Positions 24,026 through 32,187 of a DNA stretch of 32,459 nt are shown piece after piece. How positions within the stretch are numbered: the first letter of the stretch is position 1; each line of letters starts with the position of its first letter. This stretch comes from Myxococcota bacterium (GTDB lineage Bacteria; Myxococcota_A; UBA9160; UBA4427). The position numbers and the translations under genes are program-made. Under the pieces are notes generated by a model, which saw nothing but the letters and a program-made list of their open reading frames with translations, was not told where the DNA came from and did no database searches. The stretch lies in the NCBI GenBank assembly GCA_029268645.1, contig JAQWNI010000088.1, forward strand, positions 1 through 32,459, given 5' to 3'.

Positions 24026-24604
24026 ATGTCCCGAATGAAATGGCTGGCCACCGGCTGCTTCTGTCTCATGCTCTGCTCCGCTGCGCACGCCTCAGATGCG
24101 CAGCCTCGGAAATCCCCTCGAGCATCCGCGCGTGCGGACCGAATCGGTGCGATCACCGCGAACAACATGCAGAAACTTTTGAATCGCCTCGACGAATCGG
24201 CGTGGTGCGCTGTTGAAGAGCACACCCGTTTGGACGTTGATGCGTATGGCGCAACCTCCACCAAAGAGGGTAAGAACGTATGCGTCAGCTTTACCCGCGA
24301 GGGTGACCAGCTCTTGATCGTTGTTGAATGGTGGAATCTAGATCGAAATATTTATGTCAGGGAGTATGCGATTGGAGTCCCTTCGAGTCGCAATCGTCTC
24401 GAATATATCGAGGTCCGTCATTCTGAAGATTCGGGCTTTCCCGGTGTCTCGGGTCGCGGAACGATGACAGTCTATGGGTCGACCCTACACATGACCCAGC
24501 TGGGCCACTTGGCTGACGGCACGGCTTCAGGTTTTAGTAACGCTTTAGTTCGTGTACAAGAGCTACCCGAAATCCCGATCCCTTTGACCTATCCAACCCA
24601 ATAG
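24026..24604 (+). CDS. Secreted protein of unknown function
   Basis: A 192-residue exported protein. The signal peptide reads MKWLATGCFCLMLCSAAHA with cleavage likely after AHA. The mature part starts with a basic, Ala/Ser-rich region, then NMQKLLNRLDESAWCAVEE, VCVSFTREGDQLLIVVEWW, a stretch of beta-strand-like sequence and LTYPTQ at the end. Cys in AWCAVE and NVCVSF could form a disulfide. No domain is recognised. I chose the ATG at 24026 because GAAGAGGA lies 7 bases upstream; the frame is open to 23957, but that extension precedes the signal peptide. The gene is bracketed by repeat copies 1 and 2, like a discrete module. Confidence 0.7.
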   Translation: MSRMKWLATGCFCLMLCSAAHASDAQPRKSPRASARADRIGAITANNMQKLLNRLDESAWCAVEEHTRLDVDAYGATSTKEGKNVCVSFTREGDQLLIVVEWWNLDRNIYVREYAIGVPSSRNRLEYIEVRHSEDSGFPGVSGRGTMTVYGSTLHMTQLGHLADGTASGFSNALVRVQELPEIPIPLTYPTQ

Positions 24605-24700
24605 CGAAGGCAGTCGCCACCTGACTTGTCGGGACGTTTTCGAGCCTCCCGCTCAGAAGTAGGGCATTGCACAGATTCTGAGATCAAAACTCTTCTGGTT

Positions 24701-24740
24701 GAAGTCAACCGTTAAGCTGATTTTTTTTGGGGTTGACTTC
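24701..24740. repeat. Perfect 10-bp inverted repeat
   Basis: GAAGTCAACC (24701-24710) and GGTTGACTTC (24731-24740) enclose 20 bases that include a run of T. It lies about 100 bases after the secreted protein gene and may be a terminator-like hairpin or a protein-binding dyad. Confidence 0.6.
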
Positions 24741-24987
24741 GAGACGCGCTTGACTCGGGTTGTGTGTGGAGTGACGAGGTGGGTCTAGGCTCAGCTGGGT
24801 TAGTCCACGCTTCCTGTGGTCTGAGGCGGCACCGCCTTCTTAGGCTCGCTCGATCCTTATACTGGTCACCCAGGTTGGGGTTTTGATTCATCGTGATCTC
24901 TCTTTGGGGGTGGTGCCCGCGCCGATCCCAGCGCCCATAATCACATAGCCGTCGAGCGATATCATGAGTGCGCTAAGTTGCCCCCCC

Positions 24988-25034
24988 CCTCTACATGCCC
25001 AAATGTCTAGAATGGGCCTTTGAAATTCCTATCC
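24988..25034 (+). repeat. Direct repeat, copy 2 (full 47 bp)
   Basis: It differs from copy 1 by one base (GGG for GGC in the middle) and has the same orientation. It lies 91 bases before the cupin gene start and is preceded by nine C. Confidence 0.9.
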
Positions 25035-25125
25035 TCCCCATCTCGGCTGAGGCGCGGCCGACGCGAGAGCGAACCAGGGGCTAGTTGGATCTGACCACGC
25101 TCAACCAAGAAAAAGGGAAGTCCCC

Positions 25126-25584
25126 ATGAATCTGTTGAATCACGATGACCTCCGTTGGAAGCATTTTGTCGGCGAGGCGCAGTTCGATCACCCGATCAGC
25201 TACTGGGGCGCGGTCCTCGACGCACGCGAAGATGGTCACGTGGATCTTCTGTACCGCTGGGACCCGCATAGCGCTTGCCATCTCCACCGACACACGGCGG
25301 CCATCTCGTCGCTCGTGCTCGAAGGTGAGCTCACCGTCATCGACATCGACCTCGAAACGGGCAAGGAGACGGGCCGCGTCGTCAAGCCCGCAGGTACCTG
25401 GGTCCACAAGGCACCAGGCGACGTCCACGTGGAGATCGGGGGGCCGGAAGGTGCGCTTGTGCTCTTCAACCTGTACGCACCAGAGGGGAGTCTCGTCGAG
25501 GGGTTGGCGAAGGACGGCCGCGTGCTCGATCACCAGACCATGGAACCAATTCTGAAGAGCAAGGCGCGCCGCGAGGCAAGCTGA
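25126..25584 (+). CDS. Cupin-domain protein (ChrR/acetylacetone-dioxygenase-like)
   Basis: A 152-residue single-domain cupin. The metal-site motif is HLHRHTAAISSLVLEGEL, with H52, H54 and H56 where the first cupin motif has its His pair; the usual Glu is not obvious. The second motif has H94 in WVHKAPGD and H101. The pattern WDPHSACHLHRH and the following WVHKAPGDVHVEI resemble ChrR-type cupins and the acetylacetone-cleaving or dihydroxyacetophenone dioxygenase-like group, which are small Fe or Zn proteins. A specific reaction cannot be assigned. AAAAAGGGAAG precedes the ATG at 25126. The gene alone is flanked by repeat copies 2 and 3 in the same orientation, like a mobile or exchangeable unit. 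Confidence 0.85.
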   Translation: MNLLNHDDLRWKHFVGEAQFDHPISYWGAVLDAREDGHVDLLYRWDPHSACHLHRHTAAISSLVLEGELTVIDIDLETGKETGRVVKPAGTWVHKAPGDVHVEIGGPEGALVLFNLYAPEGSLVEGLAKDGRVLDHQTMEPILKSKARREAS

Positions 25585-25637
25585 GTGGCCTCACGTCGCA
25601 GGGTGCATTGAGCCTCGGGCCATGCCGAGGGTGCACC

Positions 25638-25660
25638 ATGGGCCTTTGAAATTCCTATCC
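25638..25660 (+). repeat. Direct repeat, copy 3 (23-bp core)
   Basis: It keeps the last 23 bases of copy 2 exactly (ATGGGCCTTTGAAAT and on to CTATCC), 54 bases after the cupin stop. The left half seen in copies 1 and 2 is absent. Confidence 0.85.
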
Positions 25661-25681
25661 GCTACGACGCATAGGAGCGGG

Positions 25682-25774
25682 ATGACAAAACGATTGATTT
25701 TGCTTCTAGCGGCCCGAGGACCAAGCCTCAGCCGAGTTCAGGTCCCGGTGTCCCCTCCGATGCGGGGGTTGTGA
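25682..25774 (+). pseudogene. Tiny frame with signal-peptide-like start
   Basis: Thirty codons begin MTKRLILLLAARG after a GGAGCGGG ribosome-site-like sequence, 21 bases past repeat copy 3. The start looks like the beginning of an exported protein but it stops soon after, so it may be the decayed 5' end of a lost gene, or chance. Confidence 0.2.
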
Positions 25775-25945
25775 CGTGCCATCGGCCTAGCCGACCTCTT
25801 CTGGACCGGCTCTGATCCAAGGGCCTCCTGCATCATCAAAGCGTGAGCACGCCGATGGCCCGACCGAATGACATCGTGGGCCTCTTCTTTGTCGTCCGTC
25901 GACGCAGTGAATGGAAGTGGACGGGCTGTGGGCAGGGCTTGGCTT

Positions 25946-27046
25946 TTAGGGCGCCGGGATCAATCCTTGGAGTAATTCTTGCCGTTCGAGCCACTCGCTC
26001 TTGCTCCCGATGGGCTCCACCAAACAGCCTGGCCCACTGGGGTCGTCGCAGCACTTCTGCAAAGCTTCCACATGTTCGTAGTATTCGGTCCACAGATCCG
26101 AGTTGGGATCCGGTAGGCGATCGCCCATCCACCCATGGGGGGAGGCCCCCCAGGCTGTGGTGACGCGGTTCTGGTCTTCGACTGTTCCAGGCTGAGCGCC
26201 GAAGCGACCATGGGCCGCCATGCCAACGGATTGCATCATCTTGGCCGGCTGTTCGCCGAAGGTGGGAATATCCTGGGTCAGGCACGTATTCAGATTGCCG
26301 ATTCTGTGGCAGCCCGTGCAGGAGTTGCCGCGGGTCGAAATGCTAAGCGGTTTCGGCCACGCATCGAAGGGGCCGCCCACGTCCACCGAGTGGAATCCAC
26401 GCGGGTCCGCAGGCAACTGTTCCGTCTGCATGATCCAGGGCGTATGCATCCAGGGGTCGCTGTCGTGGCAATAGATGCAGCCTTCGTTTGCGATTTGTTG
26501 AGGGGATGCCCAGATTTCCCGCGCGGAGGGAAAGCCTTCCGGTGGAGTTTCTTCGTGGGGTGGGGGCACGCGAAGTCCGTACTCACCCTTCGGGTCTTGG
26601 CCGAAGTTCTTCGAAATAAAGAAGCAAGTGCTCCCCGTAACTACATTGTGCATGATCATTTCTAGCGAATCGAAATAGGGGTCATCCTTCGGTCGGATGT
26701 ACATTCTTCGGCAGTACTGGAGGATCTGTACATCGTCATCCCGAACGGTTTGTACTCTGGTCCACGGAGTGCACTGGCCATCCGTTTCCTCCGGATAGGG
26801 CAGGTAGGCCGGCTTGTCACACGTCATGTGGCGTGTGTATTTCTTCGGCTCCTTGCCGTCGACCGTGATGGGAATCGTGTCGAAGTCAAGGCAATTGAAA
26901 GGGGGTGCTTCGGCGATGAGTTCCGCGCAATCCTTGGCGTATTGAATGATGTCGTACTCGTCGTCGTTGCTCGAGTCGGCTGCCTGGGACGGCAGCGCCA
27001 ATAGAAGAGTCGCCAGGAAGATGAAGATTGGATGGAAGACTCGCAT
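25946..27046 (-). CDS. Periplasmic diheme cytochrome c, likely electron acceptor of the Moco dehydrogenase
   Basis: A 366-residue exported protein. The signal peptide ends at SQAAD (about residue 23). Two heme-binding motifs are visible: CIYCH (C190, C193, H194) and CTGCH (C243, C246, H247), each in an otherwise unusual, Pro- and Trp-rich context. The N-terminal half before the hemes has several more Cys (C40, C52, C76, C92, C112, C141) and no domain I recognise. It is the third gene of the operon, 12 bases after the 2Fe-2S subunit. Molybdenum hydroxylases lacking a FAD subunit commonly pass electrons to a c-type cytochrome, so that role is likely here. It is larger than the usual cytochrome subunits of such enzymes. 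Confidence 0.8.
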   Translation of the reverse strand: MRVFHPIFIFLATLLLALPSQAADSSNDDEYDIIQYAKDCAELIAEAPPFNCLDFDTIPITVDGKEPKKYTRHMTCDKPAYLPYPEETDGQCTPWTRVQTVRDDDVQILQYCRRMYIRPKDDPYFDSLEMIMHNVVTGSTCFFISKNFGQDPKGEYGLRVPPPHEETPPEGFPSAREIWASPQQIANEGCIYCHDSDPWMHTPWIMQTEQLPADPRGFHSVDVGGPFDAWPKPLSISTRGNSCTGCHRIGNLNTCLTQDIPTFGEQPAKMMQSVGMAAHGRFGAQPGTVEDQNRVTTAWGASPHGWMGDRLPDPNSDLWTEYYEHVEALQKCCDDPSGPGCLVEPIGSKSEWLERQELLQGLIPAP

Positions 27047-27058
27047 CGCTTTCTCCTG

Positions 27059-27580
27059 CTAGACCGTGAGGCCTGGTGTGGCCAAGACGACTTGCTTGAT
27101 GGCTCGCCTGTATCGGACATAGCCTGTGCAGCGGCAGATATGCTCCCCGACTGCATCCTCGATCGCTGCATCGATATCGGCTTTGGGAACCGGGCTCCGT
27201 GAAAGCTTGTCCAAAAGACAATAGGCCCCCATCAGGAATCCGGGTGCCGAGTAGCCACACTGGAATGCGAAGTTGTCAAGAAAAGACTTCTGCAAGGGGT
27301 GGAGTTCGTTTCCCTCCGGAAGGCCCTCGACGCTCTTGATTTCGGTTCCGTTCAGGTATTCGATGGTTGTGGAGCAAGACCGAATGGCCTCCCAGTGAGA
27401 GTCCGGCACCCGCCGCCAAGCGACCGTGCAGACGCGGCACACCGATATGCCACAACAGAATTTGGTTCCGGTTAGGCCGAGATCTTCGCGCAGGAAGTCG
27501 TTCAGCCATTTGGATCCATCGATTTTTTTGCGGTGGACTTTTTGGTTATTGATGGTGAGATCAAGATCAATCATGCTCAT
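27059..27580 (-). CDS. 2Fe-2S subunit of molybdenum hydroxylase (xanthine dehydrogenase family)
   Basis: A 173-residue iron-sulfur protein of the IorA/CoxS type. The plant-type cluster has C43, C48 and C51 in CGISVCRVC and C69 in RSCSTT. The second, alpha-helical cluster normally has CGxC and CxC: here C149 and C151 in ICRCTGYVRY are present, but the first pair reads QCGYSAPGF, with S111 in place of the usual second Cys. Either Ser is a ligand or the cluster is altered. The N-terminus has no signal peptide, so export would depend on the Tat-bearing large subunit. It starts 3 bases after the large-subunit stop and is followed by the diheme cytochrome gene, so electrons would flow Moco to 2Fe-2S to cytochrome c. 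Confidence 0.9.
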   Translation of the reverse strand: MSMIDLDLTINNQKVHRKKIDGSKWLNDFLREDLGLTGTKFCCGISVCRVCTVAWRRVPDSHWEAIRSCSTTIEYLNGTEIKSVEGLPEGNELHPLQKSFLDNFAFQCGYSAPGFLMGAYCLLDKLSRSPVPKADIDAAIEDAVGEHICRCTGYVRYRRAIKQVVLATPGLTV

Positions 27581-27583
27581 CGC

Positions 27584-30283
27584 TCAACTCCACTTTGCCC
27601 GAATTTTTTCGGCGGTGATGGGCAGGCTGCGAAAACGATGTCCCGTGGCGTGTGCGATCGCGTTAGCGATGGAGGGTGCGACCGGCAAAAGGGGAACTTC
27701 CCCCATGCCTCGTGCGGGAGCATCCGGCGATTCCGGTGGGAGGAGGACCTTTTCTGTTGATTCGATCGCGCAGTCTCGTGCGAGCGGGACAAAGTATCGA
27801 TTGAGATTCCAAGTACCGTTGGCAGCTCCGTCCGCCGAGTTGGGTAAGTCTTCCAGGAGCGCGTGGCCGATTCCCATGGCCCACTGACCGTCCATCTGAC
27901 CTTCGACAAGATCCCTCTGGATTATCTTGCCCGGAGCGGCATAGTGGACCCCCCCCACGACTCTCGGTTCACCGGTTCTTCGATTCACCATCACCGAAGC
28001 AAGGGCGCCGGTGGAGCCGAGCGTCTGGCCATCTTTCATCCAGAGGTCTTCAACGGTGTAGAGCTTGGGGTTTTTGCGATCGATCAATTTCCATTCAGCC
28101 TGACCGCCAAGTTGCACGGCGAGCGCATCGATTTCCCATCGATCCGTTACGTCTCCGACTGTGTAGTCGGCACTGACCCACACCCCACTGTGGAATGCAT
28201 GGATCATGCTTGATACTGGAAAATCTTTCTCGTGCATTCTCTTTGCGAGATCGCGAAGAGGGATGGGCGCAAAACCTGAAGCGCTGAGCTGGCCTTGCTT
28301 CCACCGAATGTCCTTCGGCTTGATCCCCGCAGCTCCGCGGCCCCACAATGAGCGAGCAGCCGGCAGCATGCCGGTTGCCAGTAAGACTTGGCTGGCTTGC
28401 TCCACCGCGTGAGCCCATCGAGAGGATCCCGAAGAGGCTTTCGTCGAGTTCCAGATCACAGGGGTCCAGCGTGGGTTGTCCTTCTGCATCTTGAAGCCAT
28501 CGACGAGCTTGAGGTTTTCGAATAGGGCCACCTCTCCGGTCTCGATCTCGTCGGCATTCTTCCCGAGAGAATCCGCGGTCGAGAGGGCCAGGGCTGTCGC
28601 GAGCCCCTGGCCCATGTCGATCGAATTGGTCGTCAGGATGAGTTTCCCCGTTGGGTCCAGCGAGACAGCCGCCATGACGGCATCGGCGCCGGTTCCGTAG
28701 TTCTTCATAGCGAGGGCGAAGCCGACTCCAAAGGAAAACTCGTCGGAGGAGAGATCTCTCTTGAGGATCTCTCGATCTCGCCAGAGCTCGTGGTTCTTTG
28801 CGCTTTCGCAGATTTCGCGAAGGCCGGTCGGTGCCACCGGGGCCCCCGTCGAGATGGGCGTGCCTTTTTTGAGGAGGTTTTGAATACGAAGGTCGATGGG
28901 GTCGAGCCCCTTTTGGACGGCGATCTCGTCAACGAGGGATTCCACGGCAAAAAACGATTGGAAGGCCCCGAAGCCGCGCATGGAACCGGCAACGACGGCG
29001 GTCGTATGTTGAGGGCGAGACCAAATGTCGGCGTAATCGAAGTTGTAAGGGCCCGTTCCCAGGATTCCGGCCACGCTTGCTACATAGGAACTGACGTTGA
29101 TTCGGCCACCGCCATTAAGCACCGTGTAGTTGCGAATTACCTTGAAGGTATTGTCTTCTTCTAGGCCGAAGCTGAGGTCTATTTTAGACGCATGGCGCTT
29201 CACGCCGGATTGGAACTGTTGAAAACGATCGTGTGCGATTCGAATTGGTTGGTCGGAGTAGGCGGCGGCCAATGAGAGCCAAAGGCAGAGGATCGAAGTG
29301 TCACGGCCACCGAATCCGCCACCGGGATAGGCGGCGTAGAGGTGGACCGTGTCTACGTCGATCTTGCAATCGTCTGGCTCGAATAGTTCTCGTGATGAGT
29401 TGACGTCGTAACCCGGTGATTGGGTGCCGATCAAGAGATGCATGGTCTTGGTTTTCGGGTCTAGCCAGCCCAGCCCGTTTTCTGGTTCCATGAACATGGG
29501 GTCAGTGATCTGGGTGCTGTAGCTTCCCTGAAATACCTCGAGATCTCCGCTTTCAAGCATGGCGTCGATCTGCTCGACATATTCCATGGCCTCAGCATTA
29601 CGCTTCCCCGGTTCGCTCGGATGAACCGGCCCACCCAGGGTCTGCGCGAATTCTTGGTCGCCATTTTTTTGGGTGACGTGGATGATGCTTGTTTCCGGCG
29701 AATAAAATCCCAAATCCGGCACAGGAACGCGCTTTCCTTTGCGAGCTCCCTTTTCCTCATACAGAAGGATCCTTCGAGCCTCTTCGAGTGCCTCGCGTTC
29801 GTCGAAGAGAAGAATCGCGGCCTCTTGACCAAAATATCTGGGCCGTTCGCCTTTGCGCAGCAGGTAGTTTCCGCCGGGATAGTCGGGCCTTGCGACTCCG
29901 ATCCCGTCCCGAGCCAGGTCTTCACCGGTGATCACGATGGTTGGGCGGATGGCCTTGGGGAGTGCCTTTAGATTCACGCCCTCAAAAAGGTGATCGACGA
30001 AGTCGGTTCGCAGTACGAAGGCGTGCCGGTACTGGGTGGGCCAGCCTGGCATGTCCCGGGGATGGAAGTCTCGCGCGTAGATTTTTTGCCCTGTGACCTT
30101 GGCCAGTCCATCAATTCGGTAGTGTGCTTCGCCGGGCGGGCCACTCCAGGCGTTCGGCGGATCCATGACGGCTGCCTGGGCTGTGCCACTCGCCAAAGCA
30201 CCGAAAGGCACCAGTCTTGAGACCAACACGGCGGTTCCACCGCCGACCGTAGACTTGATGAATTCGCGCCTTGTTTGCCACAT
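27584..30283 (-). CDS. Tat-exported molybdopterin-binding large subunit of molybdenum hydroxylase
   Basis: An 899-residue catalytic subunit of the xanthine dehydrogenase/IorB type. Such enzymes hydroxylate aldehydes or N-heterocycles with water as oxygen source. A Tat signal TRREFIKST opens the protein (R5, R6) and ends near TAQAA, so it acts in the periplasm. Moco-binding motifs seen are GGGFGGRD (321-328), AGSMRGFGAFQ, and DMGQGLATALA. The catalytic Glu is probably E862 in GMGEVPLLPVAPS. It is longer than typical large subunits (about 700-770). A GGGGAG ribosome site precedes the ATG. No FAD subunit gene is nearby. The small subunit and cytochrome genes follow within a few bases. The substrate cannot be inferred; a porin gene is divergent. 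Confidence 0.92.
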   Translation of the reverse strand: MWQTRREFIKSTVGGGTAVLVSRLVPFGALASGTAQAAVMDPPNAWSGPPGEAHYRIDGLAKVTGQKIYARDFHPRDMPGWPTQYRHAFVLRTDFVDHLFEGVNLKALPKAIRPTIVITGEDLARDGIGVARPDYPGGNYLLRKGERPRYFGQEAAILLFDEREALEEARRILLYEEKGARKGKRVPVPDLGFYSPETSIIHVTQKNGDQEFAQTLGGPVHPSEPGKRNAEAMEYVEQIDAMLESGDLEVFQGSYSTQITDPMFMEPENGLGWLDPKTKTMHLLIGTQSPGYDVNSSRELFEPDDCKIDVDTVHLYAAYPGGGFGGRDTSILCLWLSLAAAYSDQPIRIAHDRFQQFQSGVKRHASKIDLSFGLEEDNTFKVIRNYTVLNGGGRINVSSYVASVAGILGTGPYNFDYADIWSRPQHTTAVVAGSMRGFGAFQSFFAVESLVDEIAVQKGLDPIDLRIQNLLKKGTPISTGAPVAPTGLREICESAKNHELWRDREILKRDLSSDEFSFGVGFALAMKNYGTGADAVMAAVSLDPTGKLILTTNSIDMGQGLATALALSTADSLGKNADEIETGEVALFENLKLVDGFKMQKDNPRWTPVIWNSTKASSGSSRWAHAVEQASQVLLATGMLPAARSLWGRGAAGIKPKDIRWKQGQLSASGFAPIPLRDLAKRMHEKDFPVSSMIHAFHSGVWVSADYTVGDVTDRWEIDALAVQLGGQAEWKLIDRKNPKLYTVEDLWMKDGQTLGSTGALASVMVNRRTGEPRVVGGVHYAAPGKIIQRDLVEGQMDGQWAMGIGHALLEDLPNSADGAANGTWNLNRYFVPLARDCAIESTEKVLLPPESPDAPARGMGEVPLLPVAPSIANAIAHATGHRFRSLPITAEKIRAKWS

Positions 30284-30507
30284 GGGCTCCCCTTACGGTT
30301 CATCACAATTTGATCATCAGTTTGAATCCAGCTTTGATCTCAGTATCGATCAGGCCGTATGCGGGCAGGCCAAATCGCGAACAGGAAGTCCAGATGTAGC
30401 GTCGTGTGATTGTGTGATTTTTTTATTCTATTCTGTTCCCGCGCCAAAATACAAGAGCTGATTATGCAGAGCAGGGCGCCCTAGCCCAGGGAAATGGGGT
30501 CGGTTGA
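30284..30507. other. Divergent promoter region between Moco dehydrogenase operon and porin gene
   Basis: About 220 bases, visibly richer in A and T than neighbours (for example 30410-30435). It should hold both promoters. No clear -35/-10 pair or repeated operator is visible. Confidence 0.45.
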
Positions 30508-32016
30508 GTGGCAGCCGCCTACGGTCAAAATCGAACCGAATCGCGGCACCAAAAGGCGCTGTTTTTTGCCATTTGGCTTGTGGCCAGCGTGACGCTCCTG
30601 AACTCTCCCGTGAGCGCTCAGGTTGCTCCATGGATTGCGCCCACTCTATTTGAGCCCAGTGTTTGGGATAGTTCAGGGCCTTATGCGGACTCGCCGTGGT
30701 ATCACGCGCCGCCCCAGGCCCCGGGCGATGATTGGGGGCTTTTCTCACCCAACGTTTGGGGAGATGGGTCCTGGAAGGAGCAGTCGACCCTCACCGGAAA
30801 TTGGGGAGGTGCGCGCAGCACTCTTTTTTCTCGATATGGCGTGGCTCTTGTGGCGGGCTACGGCGGACAAATCTCGGGAAACCCGGTGGGCGGGAAACAA
30901 CAGGGCGAGACTTATATTCAGCGAGTTGGCGCGGGTCTTTTCATTGATCTGAATCGAATGATGGGTTGGCGAGGGGGGTATTTCGTTGCTTCGATGAATG
31001 CGAATTGGGGTGACAGCCTCTCCACGGACTATGTCGGAAACTTCTTTCAAGTTCAGTACGCACAGGGAAATCCCTCGGCCCGTCTCGTTGATCTGGCCTT
31101 GGTTCAGAGTCTGGGCCGCTTTGTTGAGGTGGCCCTCGGACGGCTTGTGATGGCCAACGACTTCGGCGGTGGGGCCGCTTTTTGTGCCTCGGTCAATCAG
31201 GCGGTCTGTTCAACGCCGATTAACGCGACGTCTGCGGTGAGCTTCGGGACTTTTCCGTATGCGACTTGGGGTGGTCGTGTCAAAGTGAAGCCATCGGCGA
31301 GTTGGTATTTGCAGGCGGGTGTGTATGCCACGTATCCGACTTTCAGGGATCCGGATGATCACGGCGTGAATTTTGGTTTACCGGATGGCTCGGGACCCAT
31401 GCTGTTGGTCGAGGCTGGATGGATTCATGGCGCGTGGCGCCTCTTCAAGGATGTGGAAGGCTCCGGGCCTCCCGAGGCTGATGTTTCCGGCTATGGCGGA
31501 AAGATTAAGTTTGGGGGGTACGCGAGTTGGGAGGCTCTGACGGATCTAAGGACGCAGCAACCGTACAACGGGGCCGGATGGGGCCTCTATGTTATTTTTG
31601 AACAGGATCTCTATCTGGAAGACAATACGCCCACATATGACGGTGCGTTTGGTCTAGGGCGAGGGCAGGGACTCGATGGTTTTCTCAGCATCAGCTACGC
31701 GTCGGAAGAAACGAGTCCGATGCCCTGGATGGTTTCGGGTGGGTTGATTTATCAAGGTTTGCTTCCCGGTCGCGACAACGACGTCACAACCTTTGTGGCC
31801 GTCTGGGGCAGGTTCAGTGATGACCTTCGCGCGTACCAGCAGGCGATGAATCAAGCTGTGAAGGACTATGAAGTCGTGCTTGAAATGAATTACCGTTTTA
31901 ATGTCACCGGGGGGTTCTTCCTTCAGCCGGACATTCAAGGGGTGATTCGACCCGGTGGTCTTTCGGGCGTTCCCGACGCGCTGGTCCTGAGTCTTAATTT
32001 CGGGTTTGCGCTCTAA
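30508..32016 (+). CDS. OprB-family carbohydrate-selective porin-like outer-membrane protein
   Basis: A 502-residue barrel protein. A signal segment of about 38 residues ends at VSAQ. The mature part contains LTGNWGGARSTLFSRYGV (near 90-108), the hallmark of OprB porins, followed by repeated aromatic beta-strands and a terminal LSLNFGFAL. Such porins let sugars or other small polar substrates through the outer membrane. The start is GTG at 30508: the codon before it is TGA, and no in-frame ATG lies earlier than the mature region. It is divergent from the Moco dehydrogenase operon, and repeat copies 3 and 4 bracket both, so it may bring in the substrate. That link is inference. Confidence 0.85.
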   Translation: MAAAYGQNRTESRHQKALFFAIWLVASVTLLNSPVSAQVAPWIAPTLFEPSVWDSSGPYADSPWYHAPPQAPGDDWGLFSPNVWGDGSWKEQSTLTGNWGGARSTLFSRYGVALVAGYGGQISGNPVGGKQQGETYIQRVGAGLFIDLNRMMGWRGGYFVASMNANWGDSLSTDYVGNFFQVQYAQGNPSARLVDLALVQSLGRFVEVALGRLVMANDFGGGAAFCASVNQAVCSTPINATSAVSFGTFPYATWGGRVKVKPSASWYLQAGVYATYPTFRDPDDHGVNFGLPDGSGPMLLVEAGWIHGAWRLFKDVEGSGPPEADVSGYGGKIKFGGYASWEALTDLRTQQPYNGAGWGLYVIFEQDLYLEDNTPTYDGAFGLGRGQGLDGFLSISYASEETSPMPWMVSGGLIYQGLLPGRDNDVTTFVAVWGRFSDDLRAYQQAMNQAVKDYEVVLEMNYRFNVTGGFFLQPDIQGVIRPGGLSGVPDALVLSLNFGFAL

Positions 32017-32187
32017 TCCCCTTTGGAGGCCTTTCGTTCGGCGATTGCCCTCAGCTCGTCGAATGTCAGCTCACCATTGAAATTCCTATCCGCCGAGCGT
32101 GCAGGGCAGGGCACTCCCGCAACGGGCTCCGCATTCCGCGAGAGGCCCCAGTGTCCTCGTGGTATTCTCCACCACACGGAGGTGTTC
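32017..32187. other. Intergenic region with repeat copy 4
   Basis: Holds repeat copy 4 (32077-32091) and the leader of the last gene. No gene is seen. Confidence 0.5.
32077..32091 (+). repeat. Direct repeat, copy 4 (15-bp core)
   Basis: TTGAAATTCCTATCC, the right end of the other copies, in the same orientation, 61 bases after the porin stop. The next two bases GC also match copies 1 and 3. Confidence 0.7.

Larger units (their letters stand above)
24605..25125. other. Gene-poor region with hairpin, oligo-C tract and repeat copy 2
   Basis: About 520 bases with no convincing gene. It holds a 10-bp inverted repeat (24701-24740), a run of nine C at 24981-24989, repeat copy 2 (24988-25034) and the leader of the cupin gene. 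A 25-codon minus-strand fragment at 24888-24965 is too short to call. Confidence 0.5.
25585..25945. other. Gene-poor region with repeat copy 3 and a tiny frame
   Basis: About 360 bases between the cupin gene and the convergent cytochrome gene. Repeat copy 3 lies near its left end, followed by a 30-codon frame. I see nothing convincing in the remainder. Confidence 0.5.

Noticed and set aside
24888-24965. Minus-strand fragment beginning MISLDGYVIMG, reminiscent of a dihydrofolate-reductase-like N-terminus
   Set aside because: Only 25 codons; the resemblance to the SLDG start is too short to tell a remnant from chance.
23458-25660. CRISPR array or integron cassette array
   Set aside because: Repeat spacing is irregular (hundreds to thousands of bases), there are no cas genes, integrase or attC core sites, and copies differ in length.
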